From contig CAMLNW010000032.1 in the NCBI GenBank assembly GCA_946481495.1, positions 1 through 15,839 of the forward strand: a stretch of 15,839 bases of DNA, given 5' to 3'. The notes beneath the pieces were generated by a model that searched no databases, was not told where the DNA came from, and was given only the letters and a program-made list of their open reading frames with translations. Positions 1 to 7,653 of this stretch are shown here, piece by piece (the stretch's first letter is position 1; the number at the start of each line of letters is the position of its first letter). This DNA comes from an uncultured Actinomycetes bacterium (GTDB lineage: Bacteria > Actinomycetota > Thermoleophilia > Solirubrobacterales > Thermoleophilaceae). A program made the position numbers and the translations under genes.

Positions 1-2
1 AA

Positions 3-110
3 AACGGACGCCGACACGACTTCGACATCCGCATGAAAACCCCATGCACCAAGAAACAAACCAAAGCCGCCAAACGGGCGGCCAAGCGGGCATCGCGCCG
101 ACGCTGATCA
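3..110 (+). CDS. C-terminal tail of an unidentified gene (5' partial)
   Basis: An open frame runs in from the left edge and stops at a TGA at 108-110. The last residues are very basic (KAAKRAAKRASRRR), a common kind of C-terminal tail in high-GC actinobacterial proteins, but only about 35 codons are visible and no domain can be recognised. It could also be a chance open frame in GC-rich DNA. The sequence to the left of the window is needed to decide. Confidence 0.3.
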
Positions 111-317
111 AGACGACGACGGCAGCAGTACACAGACCATCCCGCGCCCGGCCGATATGAGGGCTGCCAGGGTCGGTGTGGAGCGCTGTCTGCTTGTCGG
201 TGGGCTCAGCGGGGGCGCGATCGGCCTTGCCGTCGCGATTGCCGATCTCATGCTCTAAGAGCGCGCGGTCGATTGGAGGACCGCTACCTTCAGCCGACGA
301 ATTGGTTGAAACCCAAG
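111..317. other. Gap and leader region before the SpoIID-domain gene
   Basis: About 200 bases without a convincing gene. It holds a 33-codon open frame (157-258, ATG to TAA) that would encode a small hydrophobic peptide (core LLVGGLSGGAIGLAVAIADL). It has no clear ribosome binding site, so I do not call it a gene. A GGAGGACCGCTACC stretch at 275-288 lies 30 to 43 bases before the preferred ATG of the next gene. Its last ten bases recur exactly at 1529-1538, in the hairpin beyond that gene. Confidence 0.35.
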
Positions 318-1514
318 ATGCCAATCCGCTTGTCCTTCCACACAGCCGCCCTGCTCGCGTCGACCGCCGTCATGACGGCCGCTGCGCCTGCACCCGCCGC
401 CAGCGGGGCCCCCGTTCAGGTGGTCCGCGGCGCCGGCTTCGGTCACGGGATCGGAATGAGCCAGTACGGCGCTTACGGGATGGCGCTCGAGGGCTGGAGC
501 TATCAGCGCATCCTGCGCCACTACTACAAGGGGACGCGGCTCGGCCAGGCTCCCAGCCGGCCGGTGCGGGTGCTACTGCAGGCCAGCGATCCCTACGTCC
601 GCTTCAGCGGCGCCACCAAGGGTCCCGGCGGGATGGTGCTCTCTCCCGGCGTGACCTACGTCGTCCGCCCGACGAGCAACCGCCGGCTCGCGCTCTACGG
701 CGCCGGCGGCAAGCGCCTCGGCGCCTACCGCGCGCCGCTCAGCGTCAGCCGTGGCGGCAGGCCGTTCCGCCTGCTCGGGCCGGCGATCCAGGGCGTCACG
801 AGCGGTCGCTACCGCGGCAGCTTCGAGCTCTACCCCGGCAGCTCGGGTGGCGTCACGGCGATCAACGCCGTCCCGATCGACGACTACGTCCAGGGCGTGG
901 TGCCCGGCGAGATGCCGTCGTCGTGGGACGCCGACGCCCTGCGCGTCCAGGCCGTAACCGCCCGCACCTACGCGCTCTCGACGCGCAAGACCGGCGACAT
1001 CTTCGACCAGTACCCCGACACCCGCTCGCAGATGTACAAGGGCGTGACCGCGGAGACCGCGAGCACCAACGCCGCCGTTCGTCGCACCGCCGGCCAGATC
1101 GTCACTTACCAGGGCCAGCCCGCCACGACCTTCTACTTCTCGACCTCCGGCGGCCGCACCGAGAACATCGAGAACAGCTTCATCGGCGCGCCGCCGAAGC
1201 CATGGCTGAAAAGCATCGCCGACCCCTACGACTCGATCTCGCCGAAGCACCGCTGGACGGTCCGCTTCTCCAACGCCCGGATGGGCGCGCTACTCGGCTC
1301 GCCGGGAACGCTGAAGCGCATCGAGGTACTGCAGCGCGGCGTCTCTCCGCGCGTTGTGCGGGCGCGCGTCTACGGCTCGAACGGCTCGGTCGTGCTGACC
1401 GGTCCACAGATCCGCGCGCGGCTCGGGCTGGACGACACCTGGGCCTACTTCTCGCGGGTCAACTCGGCGCGTGCCGCTACGGCGCTCTCCAGCCGATGGT
1501 TGAAATCTCGGTAG
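318..1514 (+). CDS. Secreted SpoIID/LytB-domain protein
   Basis: Probable extracytoplasmic peptidoglycan-acting protein of the SpoIID/LytB family; the B. subtilis sporulation member SpoIID is a lytic transglycosylase. Counting from the ATG at 318 (398 aa), residues 1-30 look like a signal peptide. The domain opens with GFGHGIGMSQYGAYGMA (40-56). The core PIDDYVQGVVPGEMPSSW (186-203) contains Glu198, which matches the catalytic Glu of SpoIID. LRVQAVTARTYAL (208-220) and the STSGGRTE motif (275-282) follow. An in-frame TTG at 273 would add 15 residues before the signal peptide, so I prefer 318, although its ribosome binding site is weak. These proteins occur in non-sporulating actinobacteria, so a cell-wall remodelling role is likelier than sporulation. 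The stop codon lies inside the left arm of a 13-bp hairpin. Confidence 0.88.
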   Translation: MPIRLSFHTAALLASTAVMTAAAPAPAASGAPVQVVRGAGFGHGIGMSQYGAYGMALEGWSYQRILRHYYKGTRLGQAPSRPVRVLLQASDPYVRFSGATKGPGGMVLSPGVTYVVRPTSNRRLALYGAGGKRLGAYRAPLSVSRGGRPFRLLGPAIQGVTSGRYRGSFELYPGSSGGVTAINAVPIDDYVQGVVPGEMPSSWDADALRVQAVTARTYALSTRKTGDIFDQYPDTRSQMYKGVTAETASTNAAVRRTAGQIVTYQGQPATTFYFSTSGGRTENIENSFIGAPPKPWLKSIADPYDSISPKHRWTVRFSNARMGALLGSPGTLKRIEVLQRGVSPRVVRARVYGSNGSVVLTGPQIRARLGLDDTWAYFSRVNSARAATALSSRWLKSR

Positions 1515-1543
1515 CGGCTCCCTCCAAAGACCGCTACCGAGAT
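1505..1543 (-). ncRNA. Candidate small RNA A: 13-bp hairpin with GGAGGG loop
   Basis: A perfect 13-bp inverted repeat (ATCTCGGTAGCGG, 1505-1517, against 1531-1543) with a 13-base loop. Read on the minus strand the loop is TCTTTGGAGGGAG. The hairpin begins 8 bases after the -10 box of a good minus-strand promoter (1552-1581), so it would form the 5' end of the transcript. Only a short T run follows, so the 3' end is unclear and the RNA may continue antisense to the SpoIID-domain gene. The same elements recur at 13349-13381. Alternatively it could be a terminator for the plus-strand gene, but no T-tract follows on that strand. Confidence 0.45.
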
Positions 1544-1551
1544 AGATGCGG

Positions 1552-1581
1552 AACGTAACACTCTCGTCGGCAGTGTGTCAA
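1552..1581 (-). promoter_or_regulatory. Promoter A (TTGACA, 18 bp, TACGTT)
   Basis: On the minus strand a perfect -35 box TTGACA (1576-1581) is followed after 18 bp by TACGTT (1552-1557), which fits the actinobacterial TANNNT -10 pattern. The string TGTTACGTTCC around the -10 box is nearly identical to that of promoter B at 13313-13341. The predicted start, near 1545, is at the base of hairpin A. No protein gene lies downstream on this strand, so the product is most simply a small or antisense RNA. Confidence 0.55.
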
Positions 1582-1586
1582 CCCCA

Positions 1587-1607
1587 ATAATTGGTCAGTC
1601 CAATTAT
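1587..1607. promoter_or_regulatory. Operator-like palindrome A (ATAATTGG N5 CCAATTAT)
   Basis: A perfect 8-bp inverted repeat with a 5-base spacer (TCAGT), AT-rich in a GC-rich region. It begins just beyond the stop codon of the XRE gene and ends 5 bp before the -35 box of promoter A, which is where an activator or repressor site would be. The form AATTGG N5 CCAATT resembles operators of FadR-type GntR regulators such as PdhR, and the core ATTGG N3 GACCA recurs upstream of promoter B. It might instead act as a weak terminator between convergent genes, but the stem is AT-rich. Confidence 0.5.
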
Positions 1608-1609
1608 GG

Positions 1610-1849
1610 TTAATCAGTCCTGGGCCGCGGCTCGCCGAGGCCCTCGAGCAGATCCGCGCCCTCTATTCCCAGCGCGCTCCCGAGGTTCAGCAGCGTTCCG
1701 AGCCGCGGCTCGCGCGTGCCCGCCTCGAGCCGATAGATCTCCGAATGGCTGATCCCAGCTGCGTTTGCGAGCTGTGTCTGCGAAAGCCCGCTTCTAGCCC
1801 TCGCCCGTTTGAGATTGTCCGCGAAGCGCGCGGCAGTGCTCTTGCTCAT
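1610..1849 (-). CDS. XRE-family helix-turn-helix regulator
   Basis: A 79-aa protein that is almost only a Cro/C1-type HTH domain. Residues about 9-64 read FADNLKRARARSGLSQTQLA, then AAGISHSEIYRLEAGTREP (recognition helix around SHSEIYRLE) and the helical LGTLLNLGSALGI. No toxin, phage or restriction partner is adjacent, so it is a solitary regulator. The ATG at 1849 has a GGGGGGA stretch just upstream, and a perfect TATAAT lies at 1898-1903 on the same strand, so it may be transcribed separately from the lipoprotein gene 56 bp upstream. The palindrome just past its stop codon could be one of its targets, but that sequence looks more like a GntR-type site. Confidence 0.85.
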   Translation of the reverse strand: MSKSTAARFADNLKRARARSGLSQTQLANAAGISHSEIYRLEAGTREPRLGTLLNLGSALGIEGADLLEGLGEPRPRTD

Positions 1850-1897
1850 GGCGTTCCCCCCGCCCCTTAGTGGACACCGGAGCCCCCTGAGCGGAGG

Positions 1898-1903
1898 ATT
1901 ATA
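1898..1903 (-). promoter_or_regulatory. Possible -10 box (TATAAT) for the XRE gene
   Basis: A perfect TATAAT on the minus strand between the lipoprotein stop and the XRE start. It predicts transcription from about 1891 with a leader of roughly 40 bases. No convincing -35 box is seen at the usual distance, so the call rests on one element in otherwise GC-rich DNA. Confidence 0.35.
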
Positions 1904-1905
1904 TG

Positions 1906-2385
1906 TCAGTTACTCGGTGACGCGCCAGCGGCTTGCAATTTCCACTCACCGTCGACCTTCTCGAGTGGGATCTCGCCGGTGCGGCCCTTGCTGCCGAAGC
2001 TGACCTTCGCGACGGCCTTGTCGCCGGTCACCTTGACGCTCTCGACCTTGGCCTTGAGCGTCAGGTTCAGGCCGCCCGCCTTATCGGCCTCGTCGAGGAA
2101 CTTCTGGAACGCCTCGTCGCACGACTTGCTCTTGGCGCCGAGGCCACCGGCCGCGAGCTGTGCCTGGGCATCCTCGTTGAGCTGGTCGCAGACCTTGCCC
2201 GCGTCGCCGTCCTTGATCGCGGCATAGAGGTTCTCGACCGTCGCGCGCGCCTGCTCCTGGTCGCTGCCGCCGCTGCTGGAGCTGTCGCCGTCCGAGCCGC
2301 CGCAAGCGGCGGCGCCGAGAGCGAGAGCGGCCGTGGCGACGAGGGCGACGGCGCGGAGCTGGAGGGTCGATCGAGGAGAGCGCAT
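1906..2385 (-). CDS. Small secreted lipoprotein, NTF2-like fold suspected
   Basis: A 159-aa protein beginning MRSPRSTLQLRAVALVATAA, a typical lipoprotein signal peptide with the lipid-modified cysteine at residue 28 (GAAAC). A Gly/Ser/Asp-rich linker follows (29-43). The mature part starts QEQARATVENLYAAIKDGD, continues with two cysteines (66 and 89) that could form a disulphide, and ends in alternating strands (VESVKVTGDKAVAKVSFG, then GEWKLQAAG). This pattern is common in NTF2-like/DUF4878-type lipoproteins of unknown function on the outer face of the membrane. The frame stays open upstream, but only the ATG at 2385 gives a signal peptide. It lies 44 bp after ychF in the same direction and may be co-transcribed with it. 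Confidence 0.8.
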   Translation of the reverse strand: MRSPRSTLQLRAVALVATAALALGAAACGGSDGDSSSSGGSDQEQARATVENLYAAIKDGDAGKVCDQLNEDAQAQLAAGGLGAKSKSCDEAFQKFLDEADKAGGLNLTLKAKVESVKVTGDKAVAKVSFGSKGRTGEIPLEKVDGEWKLQAAGASPSN

Positions 2386-2429
2386 GGCCGCGAACCGTAG
2401 CGGCTGGGCCGTGGCCGGGGGTGCGGCAG

Positions 2430-3533
2430 CTAGGGAGTGAACCGCACCGTCATCACGTCGCCGTCCTGGACGGCGTAGTCGCGGCCCTCGACGCGCAGCT
2501 TGCCCTGGTCGCGCGCGGCCGCATAGCCGCCGAGATCGACCAGGTCGCGCCAGCCGATCACCTCGGCCGCCACGAATCCCTGCTCGATGTCGGTGTGGAT
2601 CTTGCCGGCGGCGCGGCGCGCGGAGGTTCCCTGCTCGATCGCCCAGGCGCGGCCCTCCTTGCCTTCGCCGGCGGTGAAGAACGAGATCAGGCCGAGCAGC
2701 TTCCACGCCTCGCGGACGACGGTCGCGAGGCCGGACTCCGCGATCCCCAGGTCGGCGCGCATCGCGGCCGCCTCCTCGTCGTCGAGCTCGCCGAGCTCGG
2801 ACTCGAGCCGTGCCGACACCGCGGCCGCGCGGGCACCGAGTCCCTCGGCGTGGGCGACCAGCCCCGGCGGCGGCGCAAGCGCCCCGTCCGGTCCGGTCTC
2901 AGCCGCGTCCTCGTCGACGTTCGCGAGGTAGAGCACCGGCTTCGCGGTCAGCGGGCTGAGGTTGCGCAGTGCGTCGGGCGCGTCCTCGGGGACCGGCACG
3001 GTGCGCGCGGGACGGCCCTCCTGCAGCGCGGCGATCAGCGCCTCGACCCACTGCCTCTCGGCGACCTTCTCGCGTTCGCCGCTCTTCGCCTCCTTGGCGA
3101 CCTTGTCGAGCCGCCGCTCGGCCTGCTCGAGGTCGGCGAACAGCAGCTCGGTCTCGATCGTCTCGACGTCGGCGAGCGGGTCGACGCGGCCCTCGGGGTG
3201 GATCACCTGGTCGTCGCCGTGCGCGCGCACGACGTGGACCAGCGCGTCGGTCTCGCGGATGTTCGCCAGGAACTTGTTGCCGAGCCCCTCGCCCTTGTGC
3301 GCGCCGCGCACCAGCCCCGCGATGTCATGGAACTCGATCGTCTCGTAGACGGTCGGCGTCGCCTTGACCGTGTCGATCACGGCGTCGAGCCGCTCGTCAG
3401 GCACCGGCACGACGGCCACGTTCGGCTCGACCGTCGTAAACGGATAGTTCGCCGCCTCGGCGCCCGCCTGCGTCAGCGCGTTGAACAGCGACGACTTGCC
3501 GGCGTTCGGCAACCCCACGATCCCGACCTTCAC
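2430..3533 (-). CDS. ychF: Redox/ribosome-associated GTPase-family ATPase YchF (OLA1)
   Basis: A full-length 367-aa member of the YchF/OLA1 family, Obg-related P-loop NTPases that prefer ATP and bind the ribosome and proteasome-like partners. Visible motifs are the P-loop GLPNAGKSS (7-15), the FTTVEPN switch region, [20 protein letters not shown] (G3) and LANVDED, which replaces the usual NKxD and is consistent with relaxed base specificity. The C-terminal TGS-like domain reads [20 protein letters not shown] and ends [16 protein letters not shown]. The GTG start is preceded by a GGAG site 9 bases upstream. The gene follows the PAP2 gene by 36 bp. YchF is a conserved housekeeping gene, so this block is chromosomal core. 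Confidence 0.97.
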   Translation of the reverse strand: MKVGIVGLPNAGKSSLFNALTQAGAEAANYPFTTVEPNVAVVPVPDERLDAVIDTVKATPTVYETIEFHDIAGLVRGAHKGEGLGNKFLANIRETDALVHVVRAHGDDQVIHPEGRVDPLADVETIETELLFADLEQAERRLDKVAKEAKSGEREKVAERQWVEALIAALQEGRPARTVPVPEDAPDALRNLSPLTAKPVLYLANVDEDAAETGPDGALAPPPGLVAHAEGLGARAAAVSARLESELGELDDEEAAAMRADLGIAESGLATVVREAWKLLGLISFFTAGEGKEGRAWAIEQGTSARRAAGKIHTDIEQGFVAAEVIGWRDLVDLGGYAAARDQGKLRVEGRDYAVQDGDVMTVRFTP

Positions 3534-3569
3534 GGCCTGTGCTCCTCAGCGCTCATGCGGCCGACGACC

Positions 3570-4073
3570 CTACCGGCCGTCGAGCAGCTCGGCGAGCGCG
3601 GTTCCGTACGCGGCGCCGGCGAGGACATCGGTGGGGTAGTGGACGCCGGCGTAGACGCGCGAGGCCGCCATGGCGACCGCGATTGCGTGCACCGGCGCGG
3701 CCGACAGTCCGCCCTCGCCGGTCAGCGCCCGCGCCGCGGCGAACGACGTCGTCGAATGCGCGGAGGGGAAGGACAGCGACGTGACCGTCGACGACAGCGG
3801 CGGTAGCCCTTCCAGCTCCGGCCGCCGCCGCCGCACGACGTACTTCAGACCGATGTTCGCGAGGTAGGCGAGCATCACGGTGCGCATCGTGCGCAGGTAG
3901 AGCGGCCGGCGCGGCTCGTCGACCACCGCCCCCACCAGGCACAACCCCTGCCACAGCAGCCCATGCTCACCCGCCCGCGTGAACGCCAGCACCGCCCGCT
4001 CGGTCCGCGGCCTGTGCCCACGCGTGCGCAGCAGCCGCAGCACCGCCAGGTCGAGCCGGCGCGCTCCTCTCAC
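3570..4073 (-). CDS. PAP2-superfamily phosphatase
   Basis: A 167-aa type 2 phosphatidic acid phosphatase homologue, the family that dephosphorylates lipid phosphates or undecaprenyl pyrophosphate at the membrane. All three signature motifs are present: KYVVRRRRP (77-85), PSAHS (103-107) and SRVYAGVHYPTD (138-149), with the usual Ser-His and His-Asp catalytic residues. I place the start at the GTG at 4073: a strong GGGGAGG site lies six bases before it, and the GTG overlaps the TGA of the upstream ATPase gene as GTGA, typical of translational coupling. An ATG at 4118 would give an atypical arginine-rich extension. Hydrophobic segments are short for the family, so the number of membrane helices is uncertain. 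Confidence 0.87.
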   Translation of the reverse strand: MRGARRLDLAVLRLLRTRGHRPRTERAVLAFTRAGEHGLLWQGLCLVGAVVDEPRRPLYLRTMRTVMLAYLANIGLKYVVRRRRPELEGLPPLSSTVTSLSFPSAHSTTSFAAARALTGEGGLSAAPVHAIAVAMAASRVYAGVHYPTDVLAGAAYGTALAELLDGR

Positions 4074-5335
4074 GCGCCCTCCCCGCCAGCCCACAACCCC
4101 CGCAACGGCACCGCCCAAATTCGCTCGCCCATTCGCAGCGTCCTAGCACCGTTGTAGAGCACTACACCAGCCTTGAACCGCTCGCCCAGCTTGTCGCGCA
4201 GGAAGCGCAATCCACGCGTGTCCGCCCGTCCCAGCGAGGCCGCCGCCTTGACCTCAACGCCAGCCACTTCGCCTGCCGGCGTCTCGATCACCACATCGAC
4301 CTCGCGCAGCTGGGCGTCCCGGTAGAAATACAGGTCGGCTCTCGCCTTGGACCAGGTGCGCTGTTTGACCAGCTCCATCACGACGAAGGTCTCGAGCAGC
4401 ATGCCGGCCAGCTCGCCCTGATCTATGGCTGCATACCGCGTGGCGTCGGCGGAAGTCAAGGCGGACATCATCCCGGTGTCGGTAAGGAACAGCTTGGGCG
4501 TCTTGACGTGACGCGAACCCAGGTTCCTCGACCACGGGCGCAGGCGGTAGACGACGAACAGCTCCTCGAGTAGTGCCGTATAAGCCCTCACCGTCTTGGA
4601 ATCCAGCTCCAACCGCGTGGCGATCCCGGCGAAGGAAGCCAAGTTTCCAGACCGGGCGGCGAGCAAGTGCAGCAACTGATTCAGCTTGTCCGGCTCCACC
4701 CGCACATCGGTGATGGACGGGAGGTCGCGCCCCAGAATTGCCTGGACATAGGACTCGAAGTAGCGCGCTCGATTCGGGTAGGACCGCCTGTAGGCGTCCG
4801 GAAATCCGCCACGCACCACGCGCTCGGCGTGCGGCTTCCGCCCAATCCGCTCATCCCGGAGGCGCGGAGGCTCGCCTGCAAGCAGCCGGTCGATGAAGTC
4901 GTCTCGGACACCCTCGATCTCTCCCTGCGACAACGGCCAGAGGTTTACGTACTCGACTCGTCCTGGAAGGGCATCGGCGACGACGCGGGAGGTGAGCAGG
5001 TTGGCTGACCCCGTGATGAGGAACTGCCCGCGCAGATCCGAGCTGTCGACGACCATCTTGATAGCCAGAAGCAGACCGGGAGCCCGTTGTATCTCGTCGA
5101 TGACCGCCGGCATATCGAGGTCGGCGATCAGGCCATTCGGATCCGACTGCGCTAACGACAGGAGCCCCTCATCGTCGAGATTGCAGTAGCCGTTCAGGAG
5201 ACCGTCGCGTATGAGCGCTTGCGCGAGGGTGCTCTTTCCCACTTGCCGTGGCCCCAAGATGGCGCCCGCGCGGCTGACCGCGAGCACGTCGCGGACCTCG
5301 GTCTCGATGTTCCGGGGTATGAGCGCCATGCTCAT
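4070..5335 (-). CDS. AAA ATPase with DUF4143 nuclease-like domain
   Basis: A 421-aa protein of the AAA_14/DUF4143 family, widespread, often horizontally spread, and of poorly known function. The ATPase part has Walker A GPRQVGKST (28-36), Walker B PAVIDEIQ (76-83) and the sensor-like FLITGSANLL (105-114), then GGFPDAYR. The C-terminal DUF4143 part (about 200-400) contains a winged-helix-like segment and a PD-(D/E)XK-like set: Glu315, Asp347 in REVDVVIE, and Glu361/Lys363 in VEVKAA. The start may be the ATG at 5335 or at 5329; TAGCGT just upstream could be a -10 box for a leaderless mRNA from 5329. GC content looks lower than in flanking genes, and a 23-bp tandem repeat lies directly upstream. 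Both suggest acquisition by transfer. Its stop overlaps the PAP2 start. Confidence 0.9.
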   Translation of the reverse strand: MSMALIPRNIETEVRDVLAVSRAGAILGPRQVGKSTLAQALIRDGLLNGYCNLDDEGLLSLAQSDPNGLIADLDMPAVIDEIQRAPGLLLAIKMVVDSSDLRGQFLITGSANLLTSRVVADALPGRVEYVNLWPLSQGEIEGVRDDFIDRLLAGEPPRLRDERIGRKPHAERVVRGGFPDAYRRSYPNRARYFESYVQAILGRDLPSITDVRVEPDKLNQLLHLLAARSGNLASFAGIATRLELDSKTVRAYTALLEELFVVYRLRPWSRNLGSRHVKTPKLFLTDTGMMSALTSADATRYAAIDQGELAGMLLETFVVMELVKQRTWSKARADLYFYRDAQLREVDVVIETPAGEVAGVEVKAAASLGRADTRGLRFLRDKLGERFKAGVVLYNGARTLRMGERIWAVPLRGLWAGGEGA

Positions 5336-5354
5336 ACGCTATCAAAAATCTGCT

Positions 5355-5492
5355 AATCGGGAGTAGGACCCCCTGCGGATCGGGAACAGACCCCTTTGCC
5401 AATCGGGAGTAGGACCCCCGGCCAATCGGGACTAGGCATCCCGGTCAATCGGCAGTAGGAGCCCTGTTCAATCGCCAGTAGGCCGGGGTCGG
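5355..5492. repeat. Six tandem 23-bp repeats upstream of the DUF4143 ATPase
   Basis: Six consecutive units of exactly 23 bp begin at 5355, 5378, 5401, 5424, 5447 and 5470. The unit starts AATCGGGAGTAGGACCCC. Units 1 and 3 are closest to the consensus, and units 4 to 6 diverge progressively. The best conserved positions are ATCG, an A at position 8 and TAGG at 10-13. The block fills the space between the ATPase gene and the 72-aa gene almost entirely. There are no spacers, so it is not a CRISPR array. It may be an iteron-like protein-binding array or the multi-repeat end of a decayed IS21-type element; no transposase is present. Confidence 0.85.
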
Positions 5493-5505
5493 GCTAGAAC
5501 CCGAC
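5488..5505 (-). other. Small hairpin spanning the stop codon of the 72-aa gene
   Basis: A perfect inverted repeat GTCGGG (5488-5493) against CCCGAC (5500-5505) with a six-base loop containing the TAG stop. It lies at the 3' end of the M20-ftsH-mce operon and directly abuts the tandem repeat. No T-tract follows on the minus strand, so it is at best a weak transcript-end structure. Confidence 0.3.
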
Positions 5506-5712
5506 GGCGCGGTTGCCCGTCTCGCGACGGACATAGACGATCTGGGAGAGATCGAGCTGCAGCAGCTCGTCGTCGAGTTCGACTGCATGCCAGCGGGCGG
5601 CACCGTCGTCGGCGAGCGCGTCCATCAGCTTCTTGAAGGCCTCGTCAGCTGTCCGTAACGACAGCACTTGGCCGCCTTGAAAGCCGATGTCGGTACGAGC
5701 GCTCTGCGCCAT
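5494..5712 (-). CDS. 72-aa protein of unknown function in the ftsH-mce operon
   Basis: I do not recognise a family. The protein is small, soluble and acidic to neutral: an N-terminal strand-like DIGFQGGQVLSL, a helical ADEAFKKLMDALADDG, then HAVELDDELLQLDLSQIVYV and a short basic end. That suggests an alpha/beta fold with the last strands forming a small sheet. The start is well supported: GGAGGAT lies 8 bases before the ATG, and only two bases separate it from the stop of the epimerase gene. It is therefore co-translated with mce and ftsH and probably functions with that group. Confidence 0.72.
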   Translation of the reverse strand: MAQSARTDIGFQGGQVLSLRTADEAFKKLMDALADDGAARWHAVELDDELLQLDLSQIVYVRRETGNRAVGF

Positions 5713-5714
5713 GA

Positions 5715-6114
5715 CTAACGATCCTCCGCTGGTTGGACGAGCTCGGTGAGCACGCCGCCGGTCGACTTGGGGTGGACGAAGATCGCGCGCGAGCCCCGGA
5801 TGCCGGGGTGTGCCTCGTCGCCGATCATCCGCATGCCGGCGGCCACCAGCCGCTTGATGTCGCCGTCGATGTCCTGGGTCCGGTAGGCGACGTGATGGAT
5901 CCCGGGGCCCCGCTTCTCCAGGAAGCGCGCGACGCCGCCCTCGGGATCGATCGGCGCGATCAGCTCGATGTGCGCGTTGCCGATCTCCAGCAGCATCGCC
6001 TCGACGCCCTGCTCCTCGATCGTCTCGCGATGCTCCTCGCGCATCCCGAGCTTGTCGCGGTACAGCGCCAGCGACCCGTCGATGTCCTCGACGGCGATTC
6101 CGATGTGGTCGATC

Positions 6115-6125
<11 letters not shown>
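5715..6125 (-). CDS. mce: Methylmalonyl-CoA epimerase (VOC family)
   Basis: A 136-aa vicinal-oxygen-chelate protein that fits methylmalonyl-CoA epimerase, which interconverts (2R)- and (2S)-methylmalonyl-CoA in propionate and odd-chain metabolism. Two VOC modules are visible: IDHIGIAVEDIDGSLALYRD at the start, and GPGIHHVAYRTQDIDGDIKR from residue 73. Likely metal ligands are His7, Glu54 (AHIELIAP), His78 and Glu128 (LTELVQP). I chose the GTG at 6125 because family members begin a few residues before the DHIGIAV motif; longer frames add unrelated sequence. The start overlaps the 3' end of ftsH by 11 bp, so translation is probably coupled. No mutase gene is in the window, so the substrate call rests on family resemblance. 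Confidence 0.87.
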
Positions 6126-7617
<1,492 letters not shown>

Positions 7618-7653
7618 AGGTCCTATCCCTGTCGGCGACCGAGGCCGCCGGCA

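Noticed and set aside
157..258. 33-codon hydrophobic small open frame
   Set aside because: There is no ribosome binding site or promoter signal, and its length is easily explained by chance.
2421..3806. Long plus-strand open frame opposite ychF and the PAP2 gene
   Set aside because: It is a shadow of the conserved ychF frame with no recognisable domain.
5355..5492. CRISPR array
   Set aside because: The 23-bp units are directly adjacent with no spacers, diverge from one another, and no cas genes are present.
5648..5665. Inverted repeat GCTGTC N6 GACAGC
   Set aside because: It lies within the 72-aa coding sequence, away from any start or promoter; a 6-bp repeat of this kind is expected by chance.
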